The notes beneath the pieces were generated by a model. It was not told the DNA's origin. It saw only the letters and a program-made list of their open reading frames with translations, and made no database searches. DNA of 64,000 bases, taken from assembly GCA_034190875.2 (NCBI GenBank), contig CM067344.1, forward strand, positions 72,244,309 through 72,308,308, written 5' to 3'. Position 1 is the first letter of the stretch; each line of letters starts with the position of its first letter. The stretch comes from Urechis unicinctus. Its lineage: Eukaryota > Annelida > Polychaeta > Xenopneusta > Urechidae. Shown here piece after piece: positions 47,478 to 64,000 of this stretch. The translations under genes were made by a program, and so were the position numbers.

Positions 47478-50400
47478 CTGAAATCACAAAACATAAAATA
47501 AAAATAAGCGATGGAGAAATGGTTCATTTATTGGCAAAAAAGGATTAAACATCTGGTTCAGGGATGGATTATACTGAGAAAGACAATACATGTGCAGAAC
47601 TGAAAACGTTGACATCAAAAGTATGTAATCCATGATATAAAGATACGTTTATCCAAGGAGTTATAACCAATAACAGGAGTAGACACGACGCCGAGATCAA
47701 AGAGATCTCGCGCGCAGTGCCTGCCTCGGCGAGATCGCCACGAGATCTGTGTCTCGTTCACATTTCAGTTCGGCAAGTTGAGGCGTTAGCTGCTGTGCGA
47801 GAAACTTCATTTTCTTTTTCGAAAACTTTCACCAGTATCACCAAACCTGATGGATTTGCCCGACGAGGTTATTAATTATATTTCAATAAACACGCTGATT
47901 ATCATAGTTTCCTTTTTCGGGTAATCAATATGTTTTATTCGATTTAAGTTTGCAAGTGTTTATTCCGCATCGAGACGCCATATTTTCGGCTTGTAACTTC
48001 GACATATATTTTTCTATCTCTCTTATTTATTTGTGAAAAAATATTCCTGAACAAAAAATCGAATTCTTAAGCTGTTAAATGTGTCGTTGACTGAACAAAG
48101 AACAAATCGAATGGTCAGCTTCCGAATTTTCAAATTAAGCTGTTTAAATGTGTACTTTTTATTTTATTGAGCTGAATACTTGAGTTTACCTTAATATCCA
48201 TTGAAATGCGACGTATATTTGACACAATTCGTCAGAATCTCAAATTTCCAGAATTTTTCAGAAAATTAATCAAAAACTTGGAATATGAGTCCTGTCCCAG
48301 CAAATTTGTGTTTGCTCTTGTAGACTCACGTATCATGAATTTAATCTGGTTGAATGATTAATGGTAAATATATTATGTGTTGGTAACTGTGTAGTCAAGG
48401 TCCCCCAGCCTGATGGCTGCGGCGCTGTTACATGTTACTGATATTCAATAGTCTCGCCTTCAGTGTGGGCGAGCTTAATATCTTGAATTGGACAGGCATC
48501 CCAGAACCAATAACCAAACGAATCCATTATACTTTTAAGTCGTTGTGTCAAATAGTTCCCGAAGAATAGTTACCTCCAAATCGCATCCAAATGCGACGTA
48601 TATTTGACAGTCCAATATGGCTGACTATCGTGGCTAAGCGATAATTTGGTGTTATTACTTACCGGTGGCATACTAATGCAATGTCAGCAATACTTATATA
48701 TAACTAACTATAACTTGGCGCGTATATGAGTCTTGTCCCAGCAAAAGGTTTGTACCTTTGCGTCTAGTGGTCTTGTAGATTAACGAACGTGTGTCTCATG
48801 AATATTCGGAACTTTTAGAGCTGGTCGTGAATGATTAATGGAATAGCGGAAATATTATGTGACGCAGACTAGTAACTGTGTATTGAGAACATATTTTTAA
48901 TCTTTACATATCCATTTCAATTATGTTTTGCAGGCAAAAACCTTTCCAGTTGGCAGGAAAAGGTTCAGGAAGGTTTTAATCTGTGAAGTATCACTACAAG
49001 ACATCAGGTGACAGAAAGCGTGCCATTTCTGAACATGCCTATGCAGCTGAATGTGAAGAGAAAAAAGGGTAACAGTTTGTAGACTGACTTTGTAGTTTTT
49101 GGGAAACTTATTTTGTACCACTTTTCAACCAAAAAGCATGAGCTCTATTTGTCAAATGATATAGGTTTGTTTTAATTTCTGTTTGTTGTGTTGTTTGTGT
49201 TCAATAGGTGTTTTATTGACATTAAAACTGCACAAAGTGCAGCTGCAAGTCCCAGGACATAGTTTATGACATTGTGTAATCGAGTACACCGCCTGCTGTT
49301 GTTAACTTGTCTATTGACACTTGCAAATGCATCCATGCCTATGTCCCCGCGAACTTGACTTCGGGTCAAGGCCTCCGGTTTCCTCGCTGGCTCGCTTGAT
49401 GTCGCAATACCAAGTACACCTAGCGCCGCCAAGCGCGAGCTTGTGAAAACACTCGCTGCCGAGGCACGCACGCGAGCGCCTCAGCGGCGACTTCAAAGGG
49501 CGTTGCGTCTCCTTCTTAGGTTATATAACTCCTTGGTTTATCTTGCTGATGTCTAGATGTTAAAACTTCCATCGAAGTGGAAGACTTAGATACCCTCGTG
49601 CTGTACATTAATGCGTTGACTGAAAACTCATATATATCAATTTACAATAGGTGATATAACCTACATATTTCTAACTGAACAAATAATAGGATGGTCATTA
49701 TCTATCGACATGGGAGGGCCAAATTACCAGAAATTTTAGGCGTCAATTTTTTTGTTACCACCCCCACCACGAAAACTAGTCTGTCCGCTCTATTCGAGGC
49801 AAAATTATTCTGGCCCTCTCTATCACAGTTTCGTCGTTCTGTGGAAAATCTACGCGTAAGAACTTGCTGGTCGCTGTTGCGTTATGCTTTAGAACTCCAT
49901 TCCAACGAAGAACACATAACTAATTCCAAGCCAGCTTAATACCCTGTTAAAGCGACCGGTGTAATTATGGCGATGAGCTGATCACGGAACAGTCACAGTG
50001 TATCTAAACAGCCGTTGTCCCTCCATCCTGAATAAGTTCATGAAAATACATGAAAATAACATTTCATATAAAAAAAACTGCTGTCCGCACAATTGTTCTA
50101 GCCCTCTCACCCAATCACTGTTTCATCGTCCTGTGAAAAATCTCTGCATTAGATGTTGTTGGTCACAATGTGTTCTACAGGGTTTTTAAAAAGTTATAAA
50201 ATACATGAAAATGCCTTAGCTGCACCAGCTGTTAGACTATGTACACAATGTTCCCCCCCCCACTACCCCATGCCTTTTTCATTTATTTATCACAAAAATA
50301 ATGAGTGCTCACTAACTGCTAATACATTGTACCGCGGTTATGTCATTCGGAGGTCAAACAAGCTCACGATAAATGAAATTGTTCAATTATTAACAGAAGT

Positions 50401-51411
50401 TAATAGAAAAATAGAAAAAGAACCAAGACTGAGTAGTAAGCAGGAAAGATAACCTACGTGAAGTATTTGAATCTCAATCCAATGTAGTTGTTCTCCTGGA
50501 ACCAAACCTTGCTATGTCCCTAGTATCTGGGTATGTCACTCTTTTTCAAAGTACTTCGCCCACCTGTGACTTGTCTTTCAAATATGCCCTAACCATGTTT
50601 ACTGGAGGAAATGAGTCAACACCCAATATTGACCTTTCGCTCCCGTGATTCACCAATCAGCACTCAGAACGCTCCTAGACTTCAAACCCGTCACTATCTT
50701 GGACACAAACAGCTGTCAGCTGTGGAAAGCTGTCTCTCGTAATATGGTAATACTTCGTTAGTTGTGTATTTCAGTAAGTCAATCGTTTTGACCAGCAACA
50801 GACCAGGCATAAAAGGGACTTGGATACGAAGAATAATTCAATGACGAATTTATCGTGAATATTCTCGAGCGCCGTCCACCCAGATATATAAATAACTATG
50901 GGTATTTTCACTGGAAGCTATCGATGCCAATACTGCTGACGTTTTGATCCCATCGTCCGACGCTCTAAAAGCTGCCATTGTCGATCCGTGCGGCAATGGA
51001 GTGAGTCATAAATAAAAGGCCGAGTAGACTTGAAGAAAATGAATCCATGGTTGATACATGTATGAGTAATAAGTGAGCCCTGTATTGACCAGTTGGTCGC
51101 TTAAAATAGTGACACAGTTCCACAGCAGAAGACATTTAACTTAGACAAGGCATATCAAGACTAACAAAGTTGCAAATGACGCCGACCTTCGTTCCCTTTG
51201 ACGATTACCCGCGGTGTCTCGTCTGACAGCTTCGTTTGCGCCCCTAGATCAAGGCTGGCTCTGAACCAATCACCTTGGGGACCCACCCCTTGCCGGGTCG
51301 GTGTCTTGCACCCGCTGATATTCAATATAGCTCTTCTATGTGTTTCGCTCGCTCCATAAGGTCATCGTTCTTAGACTCCAGATCTCTCACAGAATCATTT
51401 AGTTCAATATC
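47478..51411. other. Repeat-rich intergenic region with old duplications
   Basis: No gene is supported. Related segments: 48200-48480 resembles 48590-48890 (shared aaatgcgacgtatatttgaca, gtcccagcaaa and gaatgattaatgg), and 49800-49890 resembles 50090-50170 (shared ggccctct/agccctct, cgt(t/c)ctgtg(g/a)aaaatct). A GC-rich patch at 49330-49500 gives overlapping minus-strand frames with no recognised domain. Around 47690-47760 there are several gagatc(t) palindromes. Confidence 0.4.
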
Positions 51412-51522
51412 CTAATCTACTTTCTCTTCCACCAGATGACTTTCTTCTTTCTCCATTTCGTTTACACAACTTTCAAGCTCAGTAATACGCTTTTGCACGC
51501 TGTTTGTATTGAAGGAAGTCAT
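51412..51522 (-). pseudogene. Possible retroelement coiled-coil fragment
   Basis: The minus strand reads MTSFNTNSVQKRITELESC, continues as a charged coiled-coil-like stretch and stops after 36 residues. Further heptad-like sequence (DSVRDLESKNDDL) follows the stop. It resembles the coiled coil of LINE ORF1 proteins, but the fragment is too short to assign firmly. Confidence 0.25.
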
Positions 51523-52704
51523 TCTTCACTTCAAACTATTCTTTGTTCAAAATGGCTTGGCATATATAGGGTGCAAATATACACTTGACAGAGCAATGAT
51601 TCTAGGGGTCAAAATCCGCTCATGTATGGTATAGTGGAACGGAACACAGCCGTGGAACATGCAGGGCACAGAATGGTTTAATGTACCGTGTGACAGTCAT
51701 ATCGGTGCCGTGCATTGGTTGTCAACATTTGTTTTTTAACTTCATTACTATTTTTCAGCACACTCTGTGGGATATACTTTGGTGGCTCTTTGCAACAGAT
51801 TACTGTACAGCTAATTTGTGCATGAAATCGGCCGTATGTGCGCCAGCCTGGATGTCCTTTGTTGCGCTTCTTGGTTTCGATCAACGGCCTGCTGGTGATA
51901 AACTTGCTGGTCACTGGCACTTGGCCCCACGCCCACGGTGATATTGTTGTAAGGAGTGGCTCATTTTTCCATCTCATTCTCGTTAAGTCAGCGTAGACGA
52001 ATTAATAGTTAGAATCACCTCCTGCAGAAGTTTGAAATTCCAGGTTTTAATTGGGTAGTATTTCTGAAGTCGGTACATTCAGAGCAAACTTTCCTGGGGT
52101 GTTCAGTTATCATAAGATGCTGCCGGTTACAGGTTGAAGGTAACGGTTGACTGCGCCAAATTGATCAAGGCCATTACGCATTTGGACATTCAAAGCTGAA
52201 GCGCCCTACCGCAATTCCTGCTCGACCTGCTTGATTTTGGAGAAATAAGTTCAATAAGCAAAGTTGTCAGCAGAGGTAATTAATCCACCCGCAATAATAA
52301 AAACCCGAAAAGGTAAAAGTACGCTGCAGCTCAAAAGGCCAAACAGGATAAGATTCAGAGTGAGCTACATGAGGCCAAGGCCATGCTAACCTTGGATAGA
52401 GACGAGCAAATCGCTGTGATAGAAAAGCCTTCTCTGCCTCATCCCACTGAAACAGCGATAATGAGGTGACTTTCATTTGCCTGGGCATGGATGTGACTGG
52501 TCTTGTCGTCTACAGGCTCGTTAAGCATGCAGATTGTAAAAGTACTGTATTGGGACAACGGTTAGGGGGCCAGAGAAAGACATTTTTTACACATCATTTG
52601 GAGTCCTGGTGCTGGAATACATAACAATAGATCTCACGAGTCGTCAATTGCAAAGAGCGTACGATATTCCCAAGGGCTATTAGAAGGGCATTACTACGAT
52701 CAAG
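51523..52704. other. Probable transposon-derived flank of the Polinton remnant
   Basis: No intact frame. A short coding-like stretch near 52326-52470 (KAKQDKIQSELHEAKAML in plus frame) may be part of the Polinton copy, but I cannot assign it. Confidence 0.3.
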
Positions 52705-53300
52705 AACCTTGCAGAAGCCGCAAGGGTTTCCGAGGAAGTTGCCCGTGGTTGGCTTACAAAGCAAGCCATTGGAAAGATTTACCTGCCATTCTTATAACAC
52801 ATTCCTCGGCCAAAATTGTATGTGTCTGGGCCTAATGAGGTTCACCAAGACGATCTCATGTGTCTTCCTCAAGTATGCCCTTTCAGTTGTGGCCGTAGCC
52901 TCTCGCAGAGCCATTGACTATAAAAGAGGCTACGGAGGTTACAGGTGCACTTGAAAGCATATACAAGCGAGGACCACTGTATTGTCCTCAACTACTGCAG
53001 GTCCACCCCGGACGGAAGGGGTCGGGGTCAGGCGTGGCCGTGTGGATGTCCATTGAAACCAGGCTTTAGTGGAACGCTTTAACCACACTCTTGCTGAGCG
53101 GCTCGTTGGACACCAGTATGCAGTGGAGTTAAAACTTCCATCTTGGGAACGATCTACTGAGTGGGTTTCTCGCCTGCAAGCTGTAATCTCTGCAATAAAC
53201 AATGAGGTGGCCCGCTTGACTGCAAAAAACCCAAAGATGCTATAAAGGCAAAAGATATGGCTCAAAAGCCCCCTTCCTGGGGGCCATATCTGCAACACAA
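52705..53300 (+). pseudogene. Polinton/Maverick integrase remnant, broken
   Basis: Fragments in more than one frame match the retroviral-type integrase of Polintons. An N-terminal zinc-region stretch contains ARGWLTKQAIGKIYLPF, then an in-frame stop near 52795, then PNEVHQDDLMCLPQ. Much of the catalytic middle is absent or scrambled. The C-terminal part is recognisable by HTLAERLVGHQYAVEL and STEWVSRLQAVISAINNEV. Several stops and frame changes show it cannot produce an enzyme. The downstream polymerase remnant is on the same strand, consistent with one element. Confidence 0.7.
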
Positions 53301-54039
53301 CACTTTGGACCGGATTTCACCTAGACGAGAGGCTGGAATGGCCTGGTTCAGTCAATCGGCTGGTGGTGACTTGCCCTAGGATAATTGTTTCCATTGTTAT
53401 CTTTTCCATCTCCATTTTCATTTATCCTAGAAGGCGGCTGCTTGATCAGGTCAATCTTATCAATTAACCTTTCTTGACACCATATAACACATGGGCGTTG
53501 GTGTGCCGTTAAACCCTATACTTACCGTACCTTACCTGGAGCAGGATGTCCCAAAGGATCACTCTCGGTAAGGACACTTTGATGTTTTTGAAGGTGTTCG
53601 TAAGCAAACGCATAAAAAATTGGAAATTGAACAGCTGGTATAAAATTCTAACTTGAACTTAGGGTGAAGCTCAGGAAGGAAAATGGTGAAGGTATAACTG
53701 AGTATGTCGAACCAGTACTGCGAAAACAAGTAAAAGGCATTGCTCACCACAACGAGATTGGTGTGACCCTGAACGGTCCACGAACGTTTGAAAAAGTGGA
53801 CGAACAGAGGATCTGGCTGGGAGTTTGAAGAAGTTACAACTCTTTGGCTAGACATTTCGCAACCAGCCACTCAGAGGTAACTCATACGTCAATCTTCTAA
53901 AGGAATTGCAAAACAAGAAAAGAATAATAAATGTTAAAAATAAAGACTATTGTCTATGATGGTCTATTCATGCTGCTTTGGACGTAGTAGCAATTCATCC
54001 AGAAAGAACGTCAAACTATCAAGGCATCCTAAATTTTGC
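53301..54039. other. Interval between the integrase and polymerase remnants
   Basis: No intact frame. Presumably eroded interior of the same Polinton copy. An open frame on the minus strand (53870-53559) shows no known domain. Confidence 0.3.
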
Positions 54040-55400
54040 AGGTATCAATGCCCCCATGCCGATATCCCAGATTGAAAAGGTCGAGAAGCAAGACAGCCTA
54101 GCCCTAAATGTATTCGACTGGGATAAGGGAGTGACAGTACACCACGTGGGATCGTAGCGCCACGCAAATAATAACCCCTGTTTACGGAGATTCGACAAGG
54201 ATAAGCCAACAAGCTATATCCAGTACCTCGAAGTGCACAACCTGTATGGATGGGAAATGAGCCAGCCTCAACAGGATCAATAGAGTGGGTAGCAGAACCG
54301 GAAAATCTGACAAATATTATACCAACACATCCCGATGATGCAGAGATAGGGTACATACTTGAGATAGACATGGAATACTCGAAGGAGCTACATGTTGCAC
54401 ACAAAGAGTACCCGCAGACCTCTGAAAGGATGGTGTTACAAAAGAAATTGTTGTCAGACTACCAAAATAATCTCCTAGGGGGAGTGGGGAGTGGTTAAAA
54501 AATTAGTACCCAGCCTAGGCAACAAAGAAAAGTATGTGATCCACTACAGAAACCTTAAGCTCTATTTCTCTCTTGGGATGAGGCTTACACAAATTCATAG
54601 AGCTCTCTCCTTTAACTAGAGCCCGTCGATGGAGCCCTACATCAGAATGAACACGGACCTCAGGACTTTGAGAAAGACCTCTACAAGCTGATGAACAACT
54701 CGGTATTTGGTAAAACAATGGTGATCCTAAGAAAGCGGGTCAATGTCAAGCTTATGCGTTCGGCAAGAGACACAATGCACAGGTTGGTGGCCAGTCCTGT
54801 CTGCGCAAAACAAAGTATTTGACGGTGATCTTTGCAGCTAGCTCTACACATGTACAAGATCAAGCTAGTCTTAGACAGGCCAGTATACGTCGGCATGTGC
54901 ATTCTTGAATTCTCCAAGAACCCTCTACTAAAACACAATGAAGGAAAGGTATGGTGGAGGCTACAGCTGCTGTTTACCGACATAGACTCCTTGTTGATGG
55001 AGATCAAAACTCTGGATGTGTTTGAAGATATGCGTAATGGCAGCAACTTAGATACTAGCAACTATCAGCAAGGCCACACCCTGCACAGCAACGAGAATAA
55101 AAAGGTTCTTGGTAAGTTGAACGACTATTGCACTGGGGTGTCAATCGATGAGTACATAGGGCTTCGGCCTAAGATGTATTCTATTCTTCTATCTGTCGAG
55201 GGAGAAATTAGAAAGCAGAAGGTGAGAAGAAGGTTGTTGTGAAAAAGCAGCTAAGACACGAGCAATACATAGAGGCCTTGTTTAACAAGAAGAAATCCAG
55301 GCACGGCATGAACATGCTATGCGGCGACGCTAATGAAACAGAAACACTGTCGTATGGACATGCGTATACTTCAATGAGTGAGAACACCATCTGGTGGTAG
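54040..55400 (+). pseudogene. Polinton/Maverick protein-primed DNA polymerase B remnant, broken
   Basis: Plus-strand fragments match family-B, protein-primed polymerases of Polintons: SYIQYLEVHNLYGWEMSQ near 54210-54265, LKLYFSLGMRLTQIHRAL near 54550-54605, KLMNNSVFGKTMVILRKR near 54690-54735, and the second metal-site region LFTDIDSLLMEI near 54972-55007. In-frame stops occur near 54155 and 54281 and frame changes near 54265, 54500 and 55235. The segment ends at a stop near 55399. It is a dead copy. It and the integrase remnant indicate past colonisation by a virus-like DNA transposon. Confidence 0.75.
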
Positions 55401-56430
55401 ACAATTGTTGCTGAGATGCTCGCTATTGTTGTTTTTGCCTCTATGCGCAGTTGCTCGCCCCGAGGGGTTGGGGTCTGCCTCTATACTCCCTCTAGGGACA
55501 AGATGTAAGAGACGATGTACGAGACCCACCTTGCATTGTGTTAAGAGTATACGAAAATAAGTGCGCCAAGAAAAACCTCTGGCCCTCTGTTCCAGTCCCG
55601 TTATTTTACATACTACTCGTTGGTAATAATGAATCACCAGTCGGCTGGCATCATACCTAAGCATTTGGTGCCATTTTTACATTTTCGTCGAGGTCAATCA
55701 TTGTACGCATGACACTTCCAGTAACCACTCCAGCCTGGCTGCTGTTCAATTCGTACACAGGTTTTTTGTTGCCATATTACAGGAAAATTTATTGGAGCAA
55801 ACAAAATTGGCTGCGACCTTTCAAACGTCGAACCATTCACCCTGACAATTAAACTGAAACCGTCACCCAATTTTAGCAATGTATTTCGCCCATTTGGCAA
55901 CTCTTATTTGTAAATCGGGTTCTGAATATGAAGGTTTAAGTGATACTTTTGCCAACCAGCATGATATAAGCATCATAACGCCATAGTTACAGACGCTTGA
56001 GCAGTCACGCTGTTTGCTGGCAGTTGGCTGTCGACCAGTAGCTTGTTTTGCAAGCAGTAATAAATTTGGTTTATTAAACACATAATTTTATGCATTACGA
56101 TGAGTTTTGAAATGGACAACTTTTGCTTTACCAATTCTGAGTTATGCTGTTTATTTAAAAGGGATATACCCACAGCTGTTAAACAAGCATTCCCTCAAAG
56201 ACAAATGGTTTGTTTGCCTCACAACATCTATCTCTTGTACTTGAGTGTAGGCACAGATCTTGTGGCACCAAACATCTAAGATTTTTTCAAAGGAGCCTAC
56301 ATCTTCAATTTATTCTGGTTTAGCCAATGTTCTTCTTTTATATATCAGCTATCCATATAAGTAGATACCAAAAAACCAGTGTCATAACACAAAGATGGAA
56401 AAAGAATGAGTCAAATACAGATGCACATAC
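55401..56430. other. Spacer between the Polinton remnant and RPL22
   Basis: No gene is seen. Terminal inverted repeats of the Polinton could lie here but I did not find them. Confidence 0.35.
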
Positions 56431-56436
56431 TTTATT
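56431..56436 (-). promoter_or_regulatory. Polyadenylation signal AATAAA of RPL22
   Basis: The minus strand reads ctaataaagtatg, 54 bp beyond the stop codon, a normal distance for a ribosomal protein gene. Confidence 0.75.
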
Positions 56437-56490
56437 AGCACAAAGCAGTACATGACAGGTATATATGATGAAAGGAGTTGGTGCTGGGCT

Positions 56491-58178
56491 TTACTCATTA
56501 TCATCATCCTCCTCATCTTCCTCATTGTTGATCTGGAAGTAGCGCAGCTCATAGCTGTCCTTGTCACGGGCAACCACACGTAGCCAATCACGGAGGTTGT
56601 TCTTCTTCAGGAACTTCTTGGTCAAGTACTTCAGGTACCTACACAATAAATTTAAGATAGTGTTTATAACACAAGCAATGCTTTATCAATAACAGCAGCA
56701 AAAGGAATATACATATTGATTCAAACATCTCAATAAGAAAAATGCAACGGATAATCAACAAAGGTTATGGTTCTTTCTGCGTACCACAGAGATCAAAAGT
56801 ATGACTGTGCTGCTCAGGAAAGCTAAAATCACTCCAGGGCCATAGAGAACATGGCACAAAACCCTTTCCAGAGCATTCAAGTTTCGTTACACAACAGTTC
56901 ACTTTTGAATAACAAATGCATATGTTCACCTCTTTGAGAAGGGAATGCTAGCACGGACAACAAGCTTTGTCTTCTGTTTCTCTATATCAAGAGCATCCTT
57001 GTTGAAGTTCTTGGTTTTGCCCTGAACCTTAATACGCTCATTCAAGAAGGTCTCCTGGAAACGAAGCAGCAGAATCCGCCGGGGGACAGCAGATATACCA
57101 TGGATTAGGGAAGTAGGCCCTAACCCTAGGCCCAGTATAGGGAAGGTCACCCTACCTTAAGGCCATGGGTAGGATTAGGGAAGTTAGCCCTAACCCCCAT
57201 CAACCATTAAGATTTTGGTATCAAGAATTCAGTGGGTTTTTATCTGTAGGTGGTTTCAAATATGATAGGTTAACTTACAAATGCAGCTACATCCAAGATG
57301 CCATCCTCAACTGGGTGAGTGCAGTCCACTGTGAAGGTAAGAGAAATCTTCTTCTTCTTTCCTTTACCACCAGCAGGCTTGCCACCTTTCTTAACCTGAT
57401 AAAAAAAGAAAATCATATTCAATCCATTCATCTGGATACCCCAATAAAATAGGAAACAAATTACTTGTGGTAAGTTCAGGAGTGTACAAGGGTACAATAT
57501 GTCATGCAACATGCACATAACCTATTACAAATTGATATTAGATTTAACTCCTGCTTTATGTCCACACAAACAGAAGACAATCGTGAGCACATTTGAGCAA
57601 TGTCAATTTCGAGTGCTATCTAAGCATTTTTTTAGGAATGGGGGCCAACTAATGAACTACGCAACATATGTGGAAAATCTCATCCAACTGTAACAACATC
57701 CCTCTAATAAATATGGATACCCTAAATACTGGATACCGTTTTCTTAATTATTAGATAGGTGACACGATGAAATAAGCCGAGTAAACGCGTTTTTTTTGTC
57801 CATCACAGCGGCATCGATATACATCTTTAAAATAAGTGGCAATAAAACAGAAGAGACAAAAATAACGGCTCTGGTCGTGAGGGAATTCATTTAACAAATG
57901 AAAAGTGTGAATGTTGATACGTTGCGATAGCTGGTAGCACGGATGAAAATAGATTGTCGAACGCGATGCAACACATGTTAAATCAACTACGAGCCAAGTG
58001 CGAACGAAGGTAATTTACAAGTAAAGCGAAATCGGAAGTTCAGACGTCCTTGCCAATGATTAACGATGCTAGAACAGAGTTAATTGTTTAACGCTATACT
58101 ACATATTGCGCGTCAAACTCAAAAGTTTTAGATATGTCTAACACAATTATGCGGAGCAGAAAAGTTTACCGGTGCCAT
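56491..58178 (-). CDS. RPL22: 60S ribosomal protein L22 (eL22), four coding exons
   Basis: Minus-strand coding exons are 58178-58170 (only Met-Ala-Pro), 57395-57279, 57054-56930 and 56638-56491, in phase, giving 132 residues against 128 in human. Diagnostic stretches are [73 protein letters not shown] and [16 protein letters not shown] at the acidic end. It is a component of the large ribosomal subunit that binds 28S rRNA. The three-codon first exon followed by an intron is typical of ribosomal protein genes. It lies head to head with AP2M1, start codons about 650 bp apart. The introns are the usual place to look for snoRNAs, but I could not identify one by eye. Confidence 0.97.
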
Positions 58179-58191
58179 CTTCGCTGTCAAA

Positions 58192-58203
58192 TCTGAAAAG
58201 GAA
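58192..58203 (-). promoter_or_regulatory. Possible 5' TOP-like pyrimidine tract at the RPL22 transcription start
   Basis: Reading toward the RPL22 start codon, the minus strand has cttccttttcag about 14 bp before the ATG. A C-led pyrimidine run at this distance fits a terminal oligopyrimidine start of a ribosomal protein mRNA. It could instead be a splice acceptor after an untranslated exon. Confidence 0.5.
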
Positions 58204-58405
58204 GTTGGATTTAGTTCCGGTGCGGGACTTGCCGAGCAGTAAGTAAGGTATTTCGTATTGTCATTATTTTAAGTAACAACTTCCATTTGTCGCTCTTTAA
58301 AATTATTTTGAAGTTAGATAAAGGGTAAATTAATTTTATAGACTGTAGATAAATCAGTCAATAGAAATACAATTCACGGAAATAACCGATTCAAGTGGTC
58401 GAAAT

Positions 58406-58416
58406 CCGCCATTTTC
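58406..58416 (+). promoter_or_regulatory. YY1-like site in the shared RPL22/AP2M1 promoter
   Basis: The sequence aatccgccattttcggcg contains the CCGCCATTTT core bound by YY1, common near starts of housekeeping genes. It lies between the two divergent start codons, so it may mark the start of an untranslated first exon of AP2M1. Confidence 0.5.
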
Positions 58417-58824
58417 GGCGAACGCCTCCCACTTTTCTAGTCTGCAAGGAAATCAGTGGTTACTCTATGAATTTGGTTTGTATTTACCCTGCTTTGTGAA
58501 TAAATGATTCTTAAGATAGTCTTCGTTATATGTATTTCATAACACAGTTTTCCAATTAGTTTATATATGCATTTAGGCACTAATTACAAGAGCTGTCAAA
58601 TATTTTTGCGAGCTGTCAAGCATGATGAGGACCACTCATTAAACATTTTGACCCCATTTGGTTAGACTATCAGATTGTAGAAATCATACTCATATACTTG
58701 CTTGCTGTTTATAAAAGCGGTTTCTTCTTATCGTTTTCTGTCTATAATATGTTGCATGATGGGACCCATATATTGTTGTGATATGTTGTTCTACAGGTTT
58801 GTTGATGCTATGAACTAGGCAACC

Positions 58825-63051
<4,227 letters not shown>

Positions 63052-64000
63052 TCAAGGATCACATCATCGAGAGACAACCTCTTTTGAATCAATCACTAGC
63101 ACTAATGGATACTACATGATCACCAGCTTGTCATTGTGACAAACAAATGTGTTAAAGTGTCACATTTCATTCACAAGTGAGACTTTACTTTGCCTGTGCA
63201 ATATGTTCGGATGTGAAAATCTCATAATTAATATCAGCAGGCTAATTAAAGGATTATATTATCCCTGTCATGTTTCATGAATAGTTATCTTGATTGAGAG
63301 ATAACTCAAGAAATTCCATGATTAAATTGTTTACAAACACCGTGATCAGTTCTAGATTGTAACTATCGTGTATTGATTGCCAAGTTGATCTTCTCAAAAT
63401 AGGTAGACGCTCATTGTGGGATAAACTCTTGTTGCAAACTGTTATATCACATTACTGAGTTGATTTAGAGAAGCAGATTGGATCATTATGTTACATTCAG
63501 GATAGTTGATAGCCATAGATTATTTGAACATTTTTGTTTAAGGTTCATAAAAATATATGTTGTGTACAACTTTCATTGTTATATGTAACCTGTCTTCTAT
63601 TCCCCTTATATGTTGAATTCGCTCTGAAATTTTAGGCATATATTGCTTAGATGTTATACTGTAGTGAAACTGGAAAAAGAAAAACTCCCAATTGTGAAGT
63701 ATTTTATACAGAATTGTAGTGATGTGATATTTACATACATGCAATGTCGAAGTCTTGGTCTGCAGCCAGAAGCATTCCACCTCTCAAGTATGTGTTACTT
63801 CGGTCATAAAATGATAGCCAATTGATTATTATCTCTATAACATAGGGTGCATTTCCAGTTGAAATAAATACTAATTGTACATTGAATGTGTTTTGTTTAG
63901 CTTAATTCTGGATTATAAGGTGTATGCCCTTGGAATTGGGAAGTGTACTCTTGTACTTGGCTTTCTATTCACCGACTCCTTTGCCTCATCATACTATAAA
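63052..64000 (+). other. AP2M1 3' UTR with AATAAA at 63863
   Basis: No further coding sequence is seen. A canonical AATAAA at 63863-63868 may end the AP2M1 transcript. Transcript data would be needed to confirm it. Confidence 0.45.

Noticed and set aside
49172..49496. GC-rich overlapping minus-strand frames
   Set aside because: Two frames of similar length overlap, neither has a known domain, and the surrounding DNA is repeat rich.

Overview
The window is animal nuclear DNA. Its genes are split into small exons with GT/AG introns and AATAAA signals. It also has long (TA)n microsatellites, short terminal-inverted-repeat elements and a decayed Polinton/Maverick. Highly conserved anchors (AP2M1, RPL22, SLC25A17) are bilaterian-like. 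An ependymin-like secreted protein and tandem KY-family genes fit a marine invertebrate, perhaps a lophotrochozoan such as a mollusc. That placement is inference and weak.

Layout from left to right. 1-4.4 kb: AT-rich non-coding DNA and a minisatellite made of 20-bp and about 59-bp units. 4.4-7.4 kb (+): a six-exon secreted ependymin-related gene. 8.5-13.4 kb (-): a complete nine-exon peroxisomal carrier SLC25A17. 14.3-15.3 kb: a roughly 1-kb inverted duplication. 16.6-20.2 kb (+): a six-exon gene I do not recognise, built of modules that repeatedly end in a TMxxTAK-like signature at exon ends. 21.5-29.3 kb: repeats and DNA-transposon remnants without a convincing gene.

29.4-34.5 kb and 39.7-44.6 kb (+): two tandem paralogues that join a kyphoscoliosis-peptidase (KY, transglutaminase-like) region to a coiled coil and a C-terminal part resembling the dynein heavy-chain stalk tip, the microtubule-binding domain. 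Both appear to lack the catalytic Cys and His. The first has an N-terminal MGCGGS lipidation signal. The second has lost that exon, with a hAT-like MITE inserted beside the relict, and instead ends in a hydrophobic tail anchor. A third, inverted and decayed copy of only the dynein-like part lies at 46.4-47.5 kb (-).

47.5-56.4 kb: repeat-rich DNA with broken Polinton integrase and DNA polymerase B remnants. 56.5-58.2 kb (-) and 58.8-63.1 kb (+): RPL22 and AP2M1 in head-to-head arrangement. AP2M1 carries an apparent one-base deletion.

The neighbouring housekeeping genes show no functional relationship. The best candidate for an undescribed system is the KY/dynein-stalk fusion family with two alternative membrane anchors. 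Exon models were read by eye from splice signals, reading phase and family resemblance, without transcript support.
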